9,205 nt of DNA, from NCBI GenBank assembly GCA_002423365.1, contig DIVU01000296.1:1-9205 (forward strand), in the 5' to 3' direction. This document shows, piece by piece, positions 5,900 to 9,205 of the stretch (the first letter of the stretch is position 1; every line of letters begins with the position of its first letter). The position numbers and the translations under genes were made by a program. The DNA is from Desulfuromonadaceae bacterium UBA6124 (GTDB lineage Bacteria > Desulfobacterota > Desulfuromonadia > Desulfuromonadales > Trichloromonadaceae). The notes beneath the pieces were generated by a model, which did no database searches, was not told the origin of the DNA, and worked only from the letters and a program-made list of their open reading frames with translations.

Positions 5900-6826
5900 A
5901 TGGGTGACATCGCCAGAAAACTGCTGCCGGTTTTTCTTGAAGAGACCGGCCAACGCCTCGCCCTCGTGAACCGGGCCCTGGCTGCTGAAGACTGCGGGGA
6001 TCAGGGGATCAAGGAAGCCTATCGCGCCGCCCACACCATCAAGGGGACCGCCGCGCTGGTCAAACTGCCGACCGTGCGGGATATTTCCGACCAGATGGAA
6101 GAACTGCTGACGGCGCTGTTGCGACAACGGCGTACCGCCCCGCCGCGAGTTCTGAACGCGCTGCGCGGCGCCCTCGGCCATCTTCAGCAGCAGGTGGAAC
6201 AGGTTGCCGGTGGCAGCGCGGAAGATCCCCGGGCCGCCGAAGAAGTGCGAGCGCTCTTCGCCCCGTTCCGGCGCACCGCCCAGCCGGCCACGGCGCCGAT
6301 TCCAGACCCGTCTCCGCCTCCCCGGAAAGATCCGGCCATTGATCCGCCGCTGACAGCGGAACCGCCGCCCCCCGGCCCGCCCGTGATCGAGGCGCCCCCA
6401 ATCGCGGCGAAAGTCGAGATGACGGAATCCCTCGCACCTCTCCCCGAGGAAGAAACGGAACCGGCACCGACGTCCGTCGTCAACATCTGCTGCCAGTTCG
6501 ATGTCTCCGGTAAAAGGTACTCCCTGCCCATGGCCGAGATGGTGGAAATCGGCTCCCTGTCCCGGGTTTTTCCCCTGCCCCTGGCTCCGACCTACATCCG
6601 CGGGTTGCTCAACCTGCGCGGACAGGTCATGCCGGTCGTCGACCTCGACCCGATCCAGGGAGTGCCCGTGCGCACCCTGGCCAACCGTCACTTGGTCATC
6701 GCCGAGCAGGGGGGGGATCGACTGGCCTTTCTCACCGACGGCATCCCCGCGCTGGCACCGGAATTCGCCGGCGAAACCATCAACCTGCGGGATTTCCTGC
6801 CTCGTTACGGAATCAGGGCGAACTGA
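5900..6826 (+). CDS. HPt-CheW fusion adaptor
   Basis: The 308-residue protein joins two chemotaxis modules. Residues 1-120 form a histidine phosphotransfer domain with the site AYRAAHTIKGTAALVKL, making H45 the phospho-histidine. Residues 123-190 are a long Pro/Ala/Glu-rich linker, probably disordered. Residues 195-308 are a CheW domain: FDVSGKRYSLPMAEMVEIG, then PLAPTYIRGLLNLRGQVMPVVDL, the conserved receptor/CheA docking core. After FLTDGIPAL the domain is short: compared with the CheW part of the neighbouring CheA, about 25 residues of the last strands are missing before INLRDFL. There is no kinase domain, so H45 must be phosphorylated by another protein, most likely the CheA hybrid, or pass phosphate back from a receiver. 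The gene lies 3 bp after the previous stop, and its TGA shares one base with the next ATG, so coupling to the CheA gene is tight. It fills the PilI/PixI position. Confidence 0.9.
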   Translation: MGDIARKLLPVFLEETGQRLALVNRALAAEDCGDQGIKEAYRAAHTIKGTAALVKLPTVRDISDQMEELLTALLRQRRTAPPRVLNALRGALGHLQQQVEQVAGGSAEDPRAAEEVRALFAPFRRTAQPATAPIPDPSPPPRKDPAIDPPLTAEPPPPGPPVIEAPPIAAKVEMTESLAPLPEEETEPAPTSVVNICCQFDVSGKRYSLPMAEMVEIGSLSRVFPLPLAPTYIRGLLNLRGQVMPVVDLDPIQGVPVRTLANRHLVIAEQGGDRLAFLTDGIPALAPEFAGETINLRDFLPRYGIRAN

Positions 6827-9159
6827 TGGGCACTCTTCCGCATGGCGCCATCACATTTTTCTTCGAAGAAGCCGACGAGCATTTCACCACGCTGGAAATG
6901 GGGCTGTTACGCATCGAGCAGTCGCCGTCGGCGGTGGCGGAAGTGATCGATGAAATGTTTCGTGCCGCCCACACCCTGAAAGGCTCGGCCGGGCTGGTCA
7001 AACTCACCACCATCAGCCAGATCGGCCATCGCCTGGAAGACTGCATGGAAGCGATTCGCGACGGCAAGGTGACGGTGAGCCGGCAGCGCATCGACTTCAT
7101 GCTCTTCGCCCTCGACCGCATTCGTGAACTGACCCGACTGGCGATGGCCGGAGAAGCGGAACCGGAGGGGGTCCTCCCCCAGGTCGACAGCCTGCTGGCG
7201 GCCATCGAGCAGGCCCCGAAAGCGGAAGCCGCCGCCGAAGAGCAAGCGAAAGCGCCTGTGCCGACCCCTTCCGTGGAAGAGCGCCGCGCCGTCCAACCGG
7301 GCTTCGCCGGCCTCGAACGCCGGACGGTGCCCCGGGAAGAACCCGCGGGGGGAGCGCCCGCCGGGGTCATCCGTCTCGGCACCGACAAGCTCGAAACCAT
7401 GATGAACCTGCTGGGGGAGATCACCGTCGCCAAAACCCACTTGGTGAACCAGCTCACGGTCATGCAGCGCATGAAGGAGGAAATCGAATTCGCCGGGCAC
7501 CGCCTGCTGCGGGAGGTTGGCTCCTTCGCCGACCGCTACGCTTACGCCATGCCTGAACGGATCGCCCCCAGCGACAGCTTGGTCCATGATTTTGAAGAGC
7601 TTGAATTCGACCGTTACGACGAACTCAACCTCTTCTCCCGCAAGCTTCAGGAGATCACCAGCGACATCGGCGAAGGCCTGCGCGGCCTGAGCGGTTTTCT
7701 CGGCGGCTTCACCGGCGAAGTCGAAGGTCTCGACCGGATGGTCGTGACCATGAAGGAGCGCCTCTCCGACGCCCGCACCGTGCGCGTGGAGAGCCTCTTC
7801 CAACGCTTTACCCGGACCATCCGCGAACTCTCCCGGGAATCGGGAAAACCCTTGCAGCTGCTCGTCTTCGGTGGCGATACGGCGATCGACCGGGTGGTCT
7901 TCGACGGCCTCTACGATCCGTTGCTGCACATCGTGCGCAATAGTGTCGCCCATGGCTTTGAGCCCGCCGAAGAGCGCCTGCGCCGGGGCAAGCCGGAAGT
8001 CGGCAGCATCTGGATGAGCGCCCGACGCAAGGGCAACACCATCGAAATCGAAATCAAGGACGACGGCCGCGGCATCCAGCTCGACAAGGTCCGCCGCCGC
8101 GCCGTGGAAAAGGGCTTTATCGCTGCCGACGGGACGATCGACGACAGCGAACTGATGCTGATGATCTTCCGGCCCGGTTTCAGCACCGCGGAAACGACCG
8201 ATGCCACCTCGGGGCGGGGGGTCGGCATGAACGTGGTCATGGATCGGCTGAGCGCCCTCAACGGCACCATCAACATCCTCAGCGACCCGGGGCACGGCAC
8301 CTGCATCCGCCTCACCCTCCCGCTGTCGCTGATCATCATCAACGTCATCCAGTTTCGCTGCGGGAACCAGCCCTTCGTCATCCCGACCAACCTGGTGGAA
8401 GAGATTGTCCATCTCCCTCTCGCCGAAGATCCGCCCATCGAGTTGAACCACCGCGAGCTGACGATTCCCGTCATCCATCTGCAGAATGTTTTCCGGCTGC
8501 CGCCGGCCGCCGTTGAATCCGGGCAACCCCAGCAACGCTTCGCCATCGTCGTACAGGCCTCCGGCCAGAATCTGGCCCTCTTGGTCGATGCCATCATCAG
8601 CCAGGAAGATACCGTCATCAAGCCCTTCGGCCCCTTCCTGCAAGGGATGCCGCACCTGGCCGGTTCGAGTATTGCCGGTGACGGCTCCCTGCGCCTGGTG
8701 GTCAATCCGGCCCGACTCCTCGACCAGGAAACCCTCATCGGCACCGACGCCGCGCCGGTGGAGAGTCCGACGGTGAGCGAAGCTCCCCGGATTCTGGTGG
8801 TCGACGACTCTCTCAGCGTACGCAAATTCGCCACCATGGTTCTGCGCGCCCACGGCTTCGAAGTAGTGACCGCGACCCAGGGGCTGGAAGCCCTCGCCGA
8901 GCTGGAGAAAACCCCGGTCGACCTGATCCTCACCGACCTGGAAATGCCGGTCATGCACGGCTACGAACTGCTCGGCGAGCTCGGTCGGCGCAACCTGCTG
9001 GAACGCATCCCGACCCTGGTTCTTTCCTCGCGGGCCGGCCAGTCCCACCGCGACAAGGCCTTGGCCCTCGGTGCCCGCGACTACCTGGTCAAACCCTTTG
9101 AAGAGGAGAGTCTGGTAGCCACCGTCCGCCGCCATCTCGCCGGCGCCACCGTCCACTGA
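6826..9159 (+). CDS. cheA: CheA hybrid histidine kinase: HPt-P3-HATPase-CheW-REC (PilL/ChpA/PixL-like)
   Basis: The 777-residue product is a CheA-family kinase fused to a receiver. The N-terminal HPt has FRAAHTLKGSAGLVKL with H49 as phosphorylation site. Residues 105-180 form an Ala/Glu/Pro-rich linker with no recognisable P2 domain. The dimerisation region starts at IRLGTDKLETMMNLLGEITVAK (182-203) and carries a long helical insertion (about 210-310) typical of ChpA/PixL-type kinases. The ATPase has an N-box HIVRNSVAHGFEP (368-380), a G1 box DDGRGI (412-417), and a G2 box GRGVGM (463-468). A CheW-like P5 domain covers about 500-635. The C-terminal receiver (655-775) has D660-D661, phospho-acceptor D704 in LTDLEMP, S734/S735 and K756. 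All catalytic residues are present, so it should be active. ATG 6826 overlaps the upstream TGA by one base. Unlike ChpA it has only one HPt of its own; the second is in the adjacent HPt-CheW protein. The symbol denotes the family, not an orthologue. Confidence 0.95.
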   Translation: MGTLPHGAITFFFEEADEHFTTLEMGLLRIEQSPSAVAEVIDEMFRAAHTLKGSAGLVKLTTISQIGHRLEDCMEAIRDGKVTVSRQRIDFMLFALDRIRELTRLAMAGEAEPEGVLPQVDSLLAAIEQAPKAEAAAEEQAKAPVPTPSVEERRAVQPGFAGLERRTVPREEPAGGAPAGVIRLGTDKLETMMNLLGEITVAKTHLVNQLTVMQRMKEEIEFAGHRLLREVGSFADRYAYAMPERIAPSDSLVHDFEELEFDRYDELNLFSRKLQEITSDIGEGLRGLSGFLGGFTGEVEGLDRMVVTMKERLSDARTVRVESLFQRFTRTIRELSRESGKPLQLLVFGGDTAIDRVVFDGLYDPLLHIVRNSVAHGFEPAEERLRRGKPEVGSIWMSARRKGNTIEIEIKDDGRGIQLDKVRRRAVEKGFIAADGTIDDSELMLMIFRPGFSTAETTDATSGRGVGMNVVMDRLSALNGTINILSDPGHGTCIRLTLPLSLIIINVIQFRCGNQPFVIPTNLVEEIVHLPLAEDPPIELNHRELTIPVIHLQNVFRLPPAAVESGQPQQRFAIVVQASGQNLALLVDAIISQEDTVIKPFGPFLQGMPHLAGSSIAGDGSLRLVVNPARLLDQETLIGTDAAPVESPTVSEAPRILVVDDSLSVRKFATMVLRAHGFEVVTATQGLEALAELEKTPVDLILTDLEMPVMHGYELLGELGRRNLLERIPTLVLSSRAGQSHRDKALALGARDYLVKPFEEESLVATVRRHLAGATVH

Positions 9160-9172
9160 GTCTTCCCGGGGT

Positions 9173-9205
9173 TGTCCGGACATCCACGCACAAAAAACCG
9201 CCGGC
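9173..9205 (+). terminator. Possible left half of a terminator, cut by the window end
   Basis: Fourteen bases after the CheA stop there is a perfect 10-bp palindrome, TGTCCGGACA (9173-9182). The window then ends with an A6 run and CCGCCGGC (9192-9205), which looks like the A-rich flank and left arm of an intrinsic terminator hairpin. The matching right arm and T-run would lie beyond the edge, so this is a guess. If it is real, the operon ends with the CheA gene. Confidence 0.3.

Noticed and set aside
4970..6691. Long minus-strand open frame opposite the REC-DUF4388 and HPt-CheW genes
   Set aside because: It spans two clearly coding plus-strand genes, has low-complexity Gly/Arg content and no family motif.
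6907..9183. Very long open frame on the minus strand opposite the CheA gene
   Set aside because: It mirrors the codon bias of the GC-rich CheA gene. The translation has no recognisable motif and is Asp/Gly/His-rich as expected for an antisense frame, while the plus strand shows complete CheA motifs.

Overview
The window is GC-rich, tightly packed bacterial DNA. It most resembles a Desulfuromonadales/Geobacter-type deltaproteobacterium (Desulfobacterota). That placement is inferred from a periplasmic c-type haem sensor (CxxCH in a DUF3365/Tll0287-like domain), several DUF4388 and CheA-hybrid signalling proteins, and a sigma-54 promoter. It is not based on any phylogenetic marker.

Layout. (1) Positions 1-1239, plus strand: the 3' part of a YkuE/YaeI-like metallophosphoesterase, then a NUDIX hydrolase of the CoA-pyrophosphatase (NudL-like) type. 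(2) Positions 1238-2269, minus strand: a small two-transmembrane sensor histidine kinase, converging on the NUDIX gene and ending in an intrinsic terminator that forms fully only in the minus-strand RNA. (3) Positions 2270-2679: a 410-bp divergent intergenic region. It holds a plausible sigma-70 promoter for the kinase, a very good sigma-54 (-24/-12) promoter facing right, an AT-armed palindrome about 150 bp upstream of its predicted start, and a perfect 13-bp tandem repeat in the predicted leader. (4) Positions 2680-9159, plus strand: six tightly spaced genes forming one chemosensory-type operon: a stand-alone receiver (CheY/PilH-like), a small protein with a DUF4388-like N-terminus, a membrane c-haem sensor ending in HAMP, a REC-DUF4388 protein, an HPt-CheW fusion, and a CheA hybrid kinase (HPt, P3, HATPase, CheW, REC).

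How it may work together. The gene set parallels the cyanobacterial Pix/Tax/Pil phototaxis operons and the Pil-Chp systems: PatA/PATAN-type regulator, CheY, CheW, receptor, CheA-REC. The receptor position, however, is filled by a haem protein with no methyl-accepting signalling hairpin, and no CheR or CheB is visible. A reasonable model is a redox- or ligand-sensing haem domain in the periplasm that controls the CheA hybrid through HAMP and the HPt-CheW adaptor. Phosphate would then go to the CheY-like and REC-DUF4388 proteins, with type IV pili or surface behaviour as possible outputs. The domain assignments are read from the sequence; the wiring and output are inference.
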